64,000 nucleotides of DNA, taken from assembly GCA_016342325.1 (NCBI GenBank), contig JAEINR010000019.1:1-64000 (forward strand), written 5' to 3'. Position numbers and translations under genes: made by a program. This DNA is from Desulfobacterium sp. (lineage in GTDB: Bacteria > Desulfobacterota > Desulfobacteria > Desulfobacterales > Desulfobacteraceae). Shown here piece after piece: positions 1 to 9,400 of the stretch (the first letter of the stretch is position 1; each line of letters begins with the position of its first letter). The notes under the pieces were generated by a model. That model searched no databases and was not told the origin of the DNA. It saw nothing but the letters and a program-made list of their open reading frames with translations.

Positions 1-183
1 GTTCAAACCTTAGGCGGATGGATTCGTTATGCACAACTTAAACTGCTGTCTTAAAACCTGGGTCCACTATAACCCTTTGTACCGGATGCCGCCAAGGTTG
101 ATCAGGATAAAGATCTTCGCTTAACTGCCATCGCCAAAATTATTGCCGAAGTCTCAACCGTTCACTCTGCTACCACATGGATC
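1..183 (+). other. Junction sequence: possible transposase tail, then an orphaned piece of the AlkP gene
   Basis: Read in the frame of the downstream gene, bases 1-54 encode a short tail (VQTLGGWIRYAQLKLLS, then TAA). A second TAA lies at 70-72. From 73 the frame stays open to the ATG at 184, and its translation (ending TVHSATTWIMENSEWDF) reads like the interior of an alkaline-phosphatase-superfamily phosphodiesterase, with no start codon before 184. The coding homology therefore appears to run upstream of the only available ATG, so the 5' half of the gene has been lost. The first 54 bases could be the 3' end of a transposase, but that is a guess from style alone. Confidence 0.35.
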
Positions 184-1563
184 ATGGAAAACAGCGAGTG
201 GGATTTTATGGCTGTTTATTATGATGCCATCGATCATTTTGGGCATGGTTTTATGAATTATCATCCTCCCCAACAGGATCATGTTTCAGACAAAGATTTT
301 GAAATCTATAAAGGGGTGGTGGAAGCCGGGTACCGTTACCATGACATGATGCTTGAACGGCTCATTGAGCTGGCAGGAGAAGATACAACGGTAATCCTTG
401 TTTCAGATCATGGTTTTCACTCGGATCACTTACGGCCACAGTCTTTGTCAAAAGCGCCAGCTGCTCCGGCAGCACAGCATAGTCCCTATGGAATATTCTG
501 CGCCAGTGGGCCGAACATCAAAAAGGATGAATTGGTTTTTGGATCAACCCTATTGGATATCACGCCAACGATCTTAGACCTTTTTGGATTACCTGTTGGT
601 AAGGATATGGTTGGAAAGCCGATCTTACAAATTTATGAAAATCCTGAAAAACCGGATTATATTCAAAGTTGGGAGAATATTGCCGGTGAATGCGGGATGC
701 ATACCTACGAAGCCATAAGAGATCCCTGGGCGGAACAGGAAGCCCTGGATCAATTGATTGCCCTTGGTTATATTGATCCTCCCGGAGAAAATGTAAAAGA
801 GCATATTGATAAATCCGTGCGTGAATCAAAATTCTATCTGGCCCGTGTACATCTGGATTCTAAAAAACTGGATAAAGCCCTGTCCATTCTTGAAGAGATA
901 TATAGGCAAACTCCTGAAGAAACAAGGTACGCACTTTATTTGATGAAATGCTACCTTGGATTGAATCGTCCGGAAGATGGATTGAAGATCATGGACGATG
1001 TTAAAAAGCTTATTCCTGAAACGACACCTCAAATGAATCTTATGACAGGGAAACTGTTATTGTTAAAAAACGACCTTGACGGTGCCCTGGAATATCTGGA
1101 AAAAGCAGAGCAGCAGGATGCTGAAAATTTTGCCATTTATCTTGATCTCGGCCATATCTATTTGAGAAAGAAAATATTGGATAAGGCTGAAACGTCTTTT
1201 TTAAAAACCATAAAAATAAATAAAGACAGCGCAATGGGTCATTTCGGTCTGGGCCAGGTTCTGCAAAAAAAGAATCATCTTCAGCGTGCCGCAGAAGAAT
1301 TCTTAACGGCGGTTGGTCTGCTCTATTTTTTTCCAAACGCACATTATTTTTTGGGGGAAGCTTTATTTAAGCTCAAATATTATGAACAGGCTGAGGCGGC
1401 ATTTAAAACAGCGGTGTCCCAGGCCCCTGGAATGGAAAAGGCTCATCTGTATTTGATAGATATTTATACAAACATTCTAAATGAGCCGGAAAAAGTTGAA
1501 ATCCATCAAGGAATTATCAGGGAAAAGATATTGCCTCAAAAGTTGAAGAGGGGAACGGAATGA
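184..1563 (+). CDS. 5'-truncated alkaline-phosphatase-superfamily phosphodiesterase with C-terminal TPR repeats (probable remnant)
   Basis: The N-terminal 150 residues match the second half of a type I phosphodiesterase/nucleotide pyrophosphatase domain of the AlkP superfamily. Metal-site motifs are visible: YYDAIDHFGHG near residues 13-23, SDHGFHSDH near 75-83 and the DITPTILDLFGLP segment near 125-137. Residues ~200-450 form about seven TPR-like helical pairs (for example AIYLDLGHIYLRKKILDKAE). The nucleophile half of the domain is missing and coding-like sequence continues upstream to base 73 without a start, so the gene is probably a remnant. The TPR part may still be made. Its stop overlaps the next start (ATGA at 1560-1563), indicating a coupled operon with the sulfotransferase-like gene. 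Substrate unknown; AlkP-fold relatives cleave phosphodiesters or sulfate esters. Confidence 0.7.
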   Translation: MENSEWDFMAVYYDAIDHFGHGFMNYHPPQQDHVSDKDFEIYKGVVEAGYRYHDMMLERLIELAGEDTTVILVSDHGFHSDHLRPQSLSKAPAAPAAQHSPYGIFCASGPNIKKDELVFGSTLLDITPTILDLFGLPVGKDMVGKPILQIYENPEKPDYIQSWENIAGECGMHTYEAIRDPWAEQEALDQLIALGYIDPPGENVKEHIDKSVRESKFYLARVHLDSKKLDKALSILEEIYRQTPEETRYALYLMKCYLGLNRPEDGLKIMDDVKKLIPETTPQMNLMTGKLLLLKNDLDGALEYLEKAEQQDAENFAIYLDLGHIYLRKKILDKAETSFLKTIKINKDSAMGHFGLGQVLQKKNHLQRAAEEFLTAVGLLYFFPNAHYFLGEALFKLKYYEQAEAAFKTAVSQAPGMEKAHLYLIDIYTNILNEPEKVEIHQGIIREKILPQKLKRGTE

Positions 1564-2135
1564 TAACAATTGTTTCAGGTTTGCCAAGAAGCGGTACCTC
1601 ATTGATGATGCAGGTTTTGGAAAAAAGCGGCATGGAGATTCTTACGGACAATGTAAGGGAAGCCGACGAAAGTAACAAATGCGGATATTATGAATTTGAA
1701 AAAGTAAAAAAGATGATGAACGATGTCTCCTGGGTCCCCCAGGCTGAGGGCAAAGCCGTTAAGGTTATTGTTCAATTGTTGGATTATCTCCCGGATGGTT
1801 TCGAGTATAAGGTGATTTTCATGGAACGGGATTATGATGAGATTGTTAACTCACAATCAAAAATGCTTGATCGCCTTGGTCCTAAGAAAATAAAGACCGA
1901 TAAAGCTCAGTTGAAGAAAACGTTTCAAAAGCAGGTGGGTGATATAAAAAACAGGTTGCAGCAGAAAGATAATTTTTTGTTAATAAATGTTTCCTATGGC
2001 AATTTGATTTTTCATCCGGAAAGCGAAATTGAAAAAATGGAAGCTTTTTTTACGACGAAATTTGATCGTAAGACAATATGCTCGGCGATCGATCCTGATC
2101 TCTATAGAGAAAGAAAAGGAGTGCGAGATGAATAA
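1560..2135 (+). CDS. Sulfotransferase-family protein
   Basis: This 191-residue protein opens with GLPRSGTSLMMQVLEKSG (residues 7-24), the P-loop-like PAPS 5'-phosphosulfate-binding motif of sulfotransferases. The segment VIFMERDYDEIVNSQSKML near residues 87-105 resembles the 3'-phosphate-binding strand and its R/S pair. It would transfer sulfate from PAPS to a hydroxyl or tyrosine acceptor in the cytoplasm. The protein is short for the family (usually 250-350), so the C-terminal acceptor region may be minimal. Its start overlaps the upstream AlkP/TPR stop by four bases, and its end overlaps the next gene (start 2128) by eight bases, so all three are probably co-translated. The acceptor is not identifiable. 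Confidence 0.75.
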   Translation: MITIVSGLPRSGTSLMMQVLEKSGMEILTDNVREADESNKCGYYEFEKVKKMMNDVSWVPQAEGKAVKVIVQLLDYLPDGFEYKVIFMERDYDEIVNSQSKMLDRLGPKKIKTDKAQLKKTFQKQVGDIKNRLQQKDNFLLINVSYGNLIFHPESEIEKMEAFFTTKFDRKTICSAIDPDLYRERKGVRDE

Positions 2136-3261
2136 AAAAAAGCAAGGTAAGCTGAAAAAACAATTGGCATCCTATTCCTCCATAGTCGGTGCCGCAATGC
2201 TACTGACACCGGGTGTTTCAGATGCCAAGATTGTTTACACCAATCCGGCCGATAGAAGTGGGTTGCAGAATGTGTCCATTGATTTGAATGGTGATTCAAC
2301 GGTTGATTTATTGTTAAAAGCCGGTGAGCAGGTCAGCGTTGCCGCAGATGATGTATGGGCTTCCTCTGGAACTGTAATGGGACCCAACAATATCGGCGTC
2401 AGCAGCAATCATTATGGTGCGGCATATGCCTCCGGTGTTTCCATAGGGCCTGCCGGTGCTTGGGCTGGTCCCCTGCCTAACGTATTAATGTATTGTGGTG
2501 TAGGGCAGTGGGCAAACGCAAATCGAAAATTTTTAGGCATAAAATTCACCATTGGTGGAGGTACCCATTACGGGTGGGTGAGAATGTCCTGTACGGGTAC
2601 TCCGCAATATAGATTCACACTCTATGACTACGCCTATGAGGATACAGTGAATACACCAATTTTAACCGGGGCTGTGGGGGTCGTTAACACCGACCCCACA
2701 CTTTCCATTGACAACAGTTCCCTTGCCTATACGGAAAACGGTGCAGCTGTTCAGATCGATTCCGCGGCAACGGCCGATGACGGAGATGGCGATGCCGACT
2801 GGGACGGCGGTAAGCTTGAGGTCCAGATCACAGCCAATAATGAGGCTTCGGACCGCCTCACCATTCCGGATGATGTGGTGGGCACGATCAATACGGACGG
2901 CACCGATATTCTAAACATCACCACTGTCATCGGCACCCTGAGCACGTCTGAAGGCACGGTCACCAACGGCACTAAGCTTACCATCACCTTTAATGCGAAT
3001 GCGACCAATGCATTGGTTCAGCAGGTGGTCCGGGCCGTTCATTACGATAACACCTCGGACAATCCCGGAACCTCCGACAGGACGGTTACGTTTACCGTCA
3101 CCGACAAGAACAGTGGGGCGGCAAGTGATACCCGAACCATTGCTGTAACGGCAGAAAACGATGCACCCACCGATATTTCCCTTTCCAGCACAAGTGTGGA
3201 TGAGGGCCAGCTCTCCGGTACCGGGGTGGGAACCCTTTCAGCCACCGACCTGGACGATTGA
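2128..3261 (+). CDS. Exported surface protein, N-terminal fragment ending inside a cadherin-like domain
   Basis: ATG 2128 follows AAAGGAGTGCGAG and starts a 377-residue protein with a Lys-rich N-region and hydrophobic stretch (SSIVGAAMLLTPGVSDA), a plausible signal peptide. An upstream in-frame ATG at 2029 lies deep inside the sulfotransferase gene and is unlikely. Residues ~35-195 form an export-type domain with GGGTHYGWVRMSC and a YAYEDTVNTPILTG end. Residues ~200-345 are a VCBS/cadherin-like beta domain rich in Asp/Asn. A second cadherin-like domain begins (DISLSSTSVDEGQ) and stops at SATDLDD. The missing half (HTYTLVSGTGGGDNAQF and on) starts the mature part of the next gene, so this is the N-terminal part of a split protein. 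Confidence 0.75.
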   Translation: MNKKKQGKLKKQLASYSSIVGAAMLLTPGVSDAKIVYTNPADRSGLQNVSIDLNGDSTVDLLLKAGEQVSVAADDVWASSGTVMGPNNIGVSSNHYGAAYASGVSIGPAGAWAGPLPNVLMYCGVGQWANANRKFLGIKFTIGGGTHYGWVRMSCTGTPQYRFTLYDYAYEDTVNTPILTGAVGVVNTDPTLSIDNSSLAYTENGAAVQIDSAATADDGDGDADWDGGKLEVQITANNEASDRLTIPDDVVGTINTDGTDILNITTVIGTLSTSEGTVTNGTKLTITFNANATNALVQQVVRAVHYDNTSDNPGTSDRTVTFTVTDKNSGAASDTRTIAVTAENDAPTDISLSSTSVDEGQLSGTGVGTLSATDLDD

Positions 3262-3460
3262 TGTGTGGCCTCCATGACTCTTTACCGACCACTTACAGAA
3301 ATTGACAATATCTTTCAATTCAATGGAGTGTAGTATTCAGATGATCTCTAAATCTTGGCTAAGTAAAGCCCCTTTGATTTGTAAAAGCGTATGCTTTTGG
3401 ATAATTATGTTTACAGGATGTGGCCTGTTCGGGCTTTCCCCAGTAACAACGGCCCATGCC
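3262..3460 (+). other. About 200-bp insertion separating the two halves of a cadherin-like domain
   Basis: The preceding frame breaks right after the codons for DLDD, and domain-like sequence resumes at the codons for HTYTLVSG near 3457. The intervening bases hold a TGA, a TTGACA-like box at 3302-3307, GGAG at 3325-3328, an ATG at 3341 and a complete signal-peptide coding region. A short near-repeat, TGTGGCCT, occurs at about 3264 and 3419. The insert carries no transposase. It moves the downstream part into a different frame and gives it its own export signal. Confidence 0.5.
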
Positions 3461-6400
3461 GCCCACACCTATACATTGGTATCCGGGACGGGTGGTGGTG
3501 ATAACGCCCAGTTCACCATTGCGGGTGACCAGCTTAAAACCGCAGCAACATTTGATGCTGATGTTAAGAGTTCATACAGCATCCGGGTTAAAGTCGATGA
3601 CGGCAATGGTGGCACCTTTGAAAAGGCGTTTACCATTTCCATAAATGATTTGCCCGCCCCCACGGCAACTACCAATGCCGCCGGCAGTATCGGCACGGGT
3701 GGCGCCACCTTGAACGGGACGGTGAATGCCCAGAATCACACGACCACGGTGACCTTTGAATACGGCCCGGACACCGGTTACGGTACGAGTGTGACTGCGG
3801 ACCAGAGCCCTGCCGCAGGCGGGGGCAATACCCTGGTTAGCAAGGCGATAACAGGCCTTAGTGCCAACACCGTTTACCACTATCGCGTAAAGGGCGTAAG
3901 CGCCGGCGGAACCACCCACGGGGCCGATCAAACCTTTACCACCCTCCAGCCAGCCACGGTAACCACCCAGGCAGCCACGGTCATAGGCACGACAACGGCT
4001 ACGGGTAACGGCAATATCACCGGTCTTGGGATTCCCAATCCCACCGAGCACGGGGTGTGCTGGAGTACCACGGCCAATCCCACCACCGGGGACAGTAAAA
4101 CCACGGAAGGAGCCGCCGGGTCCACTGGCGCCTTCACCAGTAACATGACCGGGCTTTCTGCCGGTACGCTGTATCACTACCGTGCCTACGCCACCAACAC
4201 GGTAGGCAACTCATACGGTGCGGACGTCACCTTTACCACCGATCCCGAGGCGCCCACGGTTACCACCCAGGCAGCCACAAGCCTTACCGGGTCAACGGCC
4301 ACGGGTAACGGCAATATCACCGATCTCGGGGCACCCAATCCCACCCAGCACGGGGTGTGTTGGAGTACCTCGGCCAATCCCACCATTGGGGACAGTCTGA
4401 CTACGGAAGGAGTGGCTGGGTCCACCGGCGCCTTCACCAGTACCATGGCCGGTCTTGCCTCCAACACCCTGTATCATTACCGGGCCTATGCCACCAACAC
4501 GGCGGGCACGGTATACGGTGGGGGTCAGACCTTTACCACCCTTCAGACGCCCATGGTAACCACCCAGGCAGCCACGGTCGTCGCCACGACAACGGCCACG
4601 GGTAACGGCAATATAACGGATCTGGGGAGTCCCAATCCTACCGAGCACGGGGTGTGCTGGAGTACCACGGCCAATCCCACCACCGGGGACAGTAAAACCA
4701 CGGAAGGAGCCGTCGGGTCCACCGGTGCCTTCACCAGTAGCATGACCGGGCTTTCTGCCGGTACGCTGTATCATGTCCGTGCCTATGCCACCAATACGGG
4801 GGGTACGTCATACGGTGCCGACATCACCTTTACCACCGACCCTGTTGCCCCTACGGTAACCACCCAGGCCGCCACAAGCGTCGATACGACAACCGCCACG
4901 GGTAACGGCAATCTCACCGATCTCGGGGCACCCGCTCCCACCGAGCACGGGGTGTGCTGGAGTACCTCGGCCAATCCCACCATCACGGACAGTAACACCA
5001 CAAAAGGAGTGGCCGGGGCCACCGGCGCCTTTACCAGTGAAATGACCGGCCTGACGCCCGAGACCACGTACCATTACCGGGCCTATGCCACCAACACGGC
5101 TGGCACGGTATACGGTGCCGACCAGACCTTTACCACCCTGGCCGTGGATCTGACCGTTACAAACTCCAATGATGCCAGCGGCAGCATCGTACTGGGGAAC
5201 AATTGGACCTGGACAGTGAGCATCCGCAACTCCGGCAGCGGTGGCGCCCTCTTTACAGACGGCCAGGTGATCCTGACCGACCAGCTGCCCGACAGTGATA
5301 TTAATTATGGTGTCACAAGTCTCAGCAACGTCACCAGCATCACCAACCAGGGGAATATAAATGCCGTTATCGTGGGCAATGTCCTGACCGTGAAAGCCAG
5401 CGGCGGTCCGGTCTCCATGGGCGGCCCCAACGGGCGGTTTGATGTGAATTTCACGGCCACGCCCACCGGAGGCACCTCCTTTTCCAACCCCAGGAGCGGC
5501 GGCACCTGTACCGTGGATCCCGGCAATTTGATCATTGAAACCAACGAGGGTAACAACACCCCCACGACCAACACGGTCACTGTCCTGGCACCGGACCTGT
5601 CGGTTGTTAAATCCAATAATAAATCAGGCAGCATCGAGTTGGGTGAAGACTGGACCTGGCGGTTGAGTCTCAAAAATACGGGTAATAGCGATGCCGTCTT
5701 TACCAACGGCCAGATTCTCCTGACCGATGACCTGCCCAATGCCGATATCAATTATGGTGCACCCAGTCTCATCAACGTCACCAACATCACCAACAGCGGG
5801 AATATCAATTTATCTGTTGCGAGTAATATCCTGACGATTTCAGCCTCTGGCGGCAGTGTTACCCTGGGTGCCGCTACCGGTGGGTTTGATGTCGAACTTA
5901 CGGCCACGCCCACGGTCGAGGGCTCCTTTGTCAATCCCAGGGCCGGGGGGATCTGTACCATGGATCCCAATACCCTGATACTGGAACGCGATGAGACAAA
6001 CAACACGGCAACGGATACGGTGATTGTTGCCTCGTTGCCCACGGTAACCACCCATGCCGGGACAGCCGTTACGGAAACTACCGCCACCGGGAACGGGGAG
6101 ATCACAAGCCTTGGTTCTCCCAATCCCACAAACCACGGGGTGTGCTGGAGCACAACAGCCAACCCGACCATTAGTGACAATAAAAAAGACAATGGCGCAG
6201 GCACGACCACGGGCACGTTCACGGCCGCCATGACAGGTCTTTCCGGCGGCACCACCTATCACGTGCGGGCCTTTGCCACCAACCTGGCCGGAACGAGTTA
6301 CGGCGCTGATATGACATTTACCACCTCAGCACCTCCTTCTCCTCCACCGCCGCCGGAGCCAGAGCCCAATTACACGGTGACATTTGCTTTAAGCGGTAAA

Positions 6401-9400
6401 GGGGTGCATACCGGAGGCGGGGCACTGGTTCAGAGTGTTCCCAGGGGGGCGTCTGCAAATGCCCCGGCAGTTCAGGCCAATACAGGGTATGATTTTGCCG
6501 GCTGGGATAATGACTTTACCAATGTGCAATCAAGCATCACCGTAACCGCCCAGTACGATTCAACGGCCCATACGCTGACCTATAGTGCCGGAACAGGTGG
6601 CACCATCACCGGCACAACGGCGCAGACCGTGAATCCCGGCGCTTCCGGAGCCGCAGTTACGGCAACACCTGGTGAGAACTATCTCTTTGTCAACTGGAGT
6701 GACGGCTCAACCGAGAATCCAAGAACAGATACGGATGTAAGGTCTGATATCTCCGTCACTGCACACTTTGAAATCAAATCCGTCACTTTGCCGGTTGTGA
6801 CAACCACCCCGGCCTCACAGGTAAGCAATGTCAGCGCGGTCAGCGGCGGCGATATCACCGATGACGGTGGCGATTCAATAACGTCAAGGGGGGTGTGCTG
6901 GTCAACGTCCGCCAACCCGACGGTCAGCGATAGTAAAACAGGGAACGGTGCAGGCACGGGGGCATTCTCAGCCGATATTACAGGCCTTGAACCCGGCATC
7001 ACCTACCATGTCCGGGCCTATGCTGTGAACTCGGCCGGGATCGGCTACGGTAATGCTGTTTCCTTTACAACCCTGACGAGTCTGACTGCTCCTTTTGCGA
7101 CACTCTCAGATCTTCCCAATACCACGACCAATGCAATATTTTACAGGATCATCATCGGCGGAATCGGCGTTGACACCTACAGTTTCAGCCTGGACAACGG
7201 GGCCTGGTCCCAAGAGACGTCCGTAAACCAGCCGCTGACATTTGACCTTGCCGTGGACGGAAGACACACCCTTTATGTTACAGGAAAGAACCGCGACGGC
7301 ATCTGGCAAACCCAAGCCGATGCAACTGTCTTTGAGTGGATTCTCGATACCACCCCGCCCCGGGCTGAGGTGTTCAACGCTCCTTCGGGCACGGTGGGTA
7401 CCACATCCATTGATGTCACTGTGGGAGGCGCGGATGTAACAGCTTACCGGTACCGGCTGGACAAGGCCGAGTGGAGCAGTATCTATCCTGTCTCCGCTTC
7501 TGTCTCTGTGCCGGCTCTTGGCGAGGGCGGTCACACCCTTGAGGCCATTGGCGCGGATGCGGTGGGCAACTGGCAGGAAGAGGCCGATGCAACAAGCGTT
7601 GCCTGGATTGTCAGCCTGGGTGTTCCAACGGTCGCATTAACGGGGTTGCCTGGAACCATAACAGATCAGACATCTGTCAACATTACCGTTGGAATGGCAG
7701 AGGGCAGCCCGAATGTCGAAGCGTACTATTGCAGCATGGATGGCGGCGTGACTTGGGACTACGGAAACTCTACGGAGCCCATCGCGCTGACCGGACTTGC
7801 CGAAGGTAAACAGACCCTGTTTGTAAACGGTTTTGGAAACAATGCCTGGCAGGACGGGGCGGACGGCATGACAATAGAAAACGCAACGTTCTATCAATGG
7901 CGGGTGGATCTGACCCCGGCCGATCCTGCTGTGCTTGATTTGGCCAAGGGAGACCCTGCTTCCTCAACGGTGAGGCTCTCATGGAGATGGTCCTCGGATG
8001 ATGATCAGGAAACTGTTCAAAAATACCTGGTCTGGTACTCAGATGGGATGATTACCCAGGAAAATCTTGAAAATGCGACTTCGGTTTTCTGCGGTATCAT
8101 GCCGGGGAGTGCAAATGTCGGAGAGCGTTTTACCATAGACCAGCTTGCATCCGGGCAAAAATACTATTTTGCCGTGAAATCGGTTGATGCAGCCGGCAAT
8201 GTCTCAGCGTTAAGCAATGTTGCAGAGCATACCACTGCAAGCCTGCTCCCGAAGATTACGAGCATCGCCCTTGTTGCCGGAGGGAATGCCGGAGATAATT
8301 CAGTTGCAAGGGAGATATCGATCACCGGTGCAAATTTTCTTGAATCCGCAGACTGCAACATGGCCCGCTTTGAAAATAGTGCATCTGTTTTTGATGTTTC
8401 CTGCAATGATGGAACCAGAACCCGGATCTCCGCAAATATGCCTGAAGGCGCTCCAACAGGAACCTATGGGCTGCGGGTGATAAACAAAAACGGCATATCC
8501 CAGCTGTTTGAGAACGCTTACACTGTAAACCGCGCAGCAACGCCTGTGCCCGAGGTCACAAATCTTTCTCCCATGGTCGTCAGCAAAGGCCTTTCCTATC
8601 AAATCACGATAACCGGAAGTCATTTTGCAGATGAGATTTCAGGTGTACGGCTTGTGGGTGTGGGCGGATCCCTGCTTCAACTTTACGATACGGTGCGGGT
8701 CGATTCTTCCACGATTAAATCGATGATCGATGTTCCAACCGATTTTGTGGAAGGCCAATACTCCGTGCAGGTGATAAATTCAGATGGCGGCAGGAATACC
8801 GTGAGTGCGGTTAAGCTGGATGTGTGCGAGGTGATAAATCTGAGTCTGGAAACGGCCACGATAAACACTACGGCAGTCGTCACCACCGATGACGGTGTCA
8901 TACCCGTCACCACGACGTTGACAACCGATGACCGGGATGAAGTCGCTGTTGTCAGCAGGTATGTCGCCAGAATCGAGGCGGTTTTCGATTCCGGTACGGT
9001 TCTGGAGGAGGAAGAGGGAGATAGCGCCGGTTGGATGGATTACGATGGGCTGCTCAGTCCCCCCCGTCAGATTCCACTGACCAGGGAAGTCAGCGACGCG
9101 CTAGGTGAAAACAGCGTGCTTTTCACCATGGGCGCGGACCAGTATCTGAGACTCAAATACGGCAAAACCATGTTCGTTAAAATCGAAGTAACCATGCCGG
9201 ACTCAGAACCTGTGCCAACGATTTACTATGTGGCCCCGGGCGGCAGTATCACCATCGCAGGTGTTAACGGAAACCGGGACGGTGTTGCGTATCCTCCGGG
9301 CGGAACGGTCCTTGCCACCCGTCATGATGTACCGGAACCGGGCATGACCACATACACCATCGGCCTTGTCCTCGACCATATGTCAACATATGTCGCCGGA

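Noticed and set aside
3956-5145. CRISPR-like periodic repeat
   Set aside because: Units are ~300 bases, protein coding, and contiguous with no spacers.
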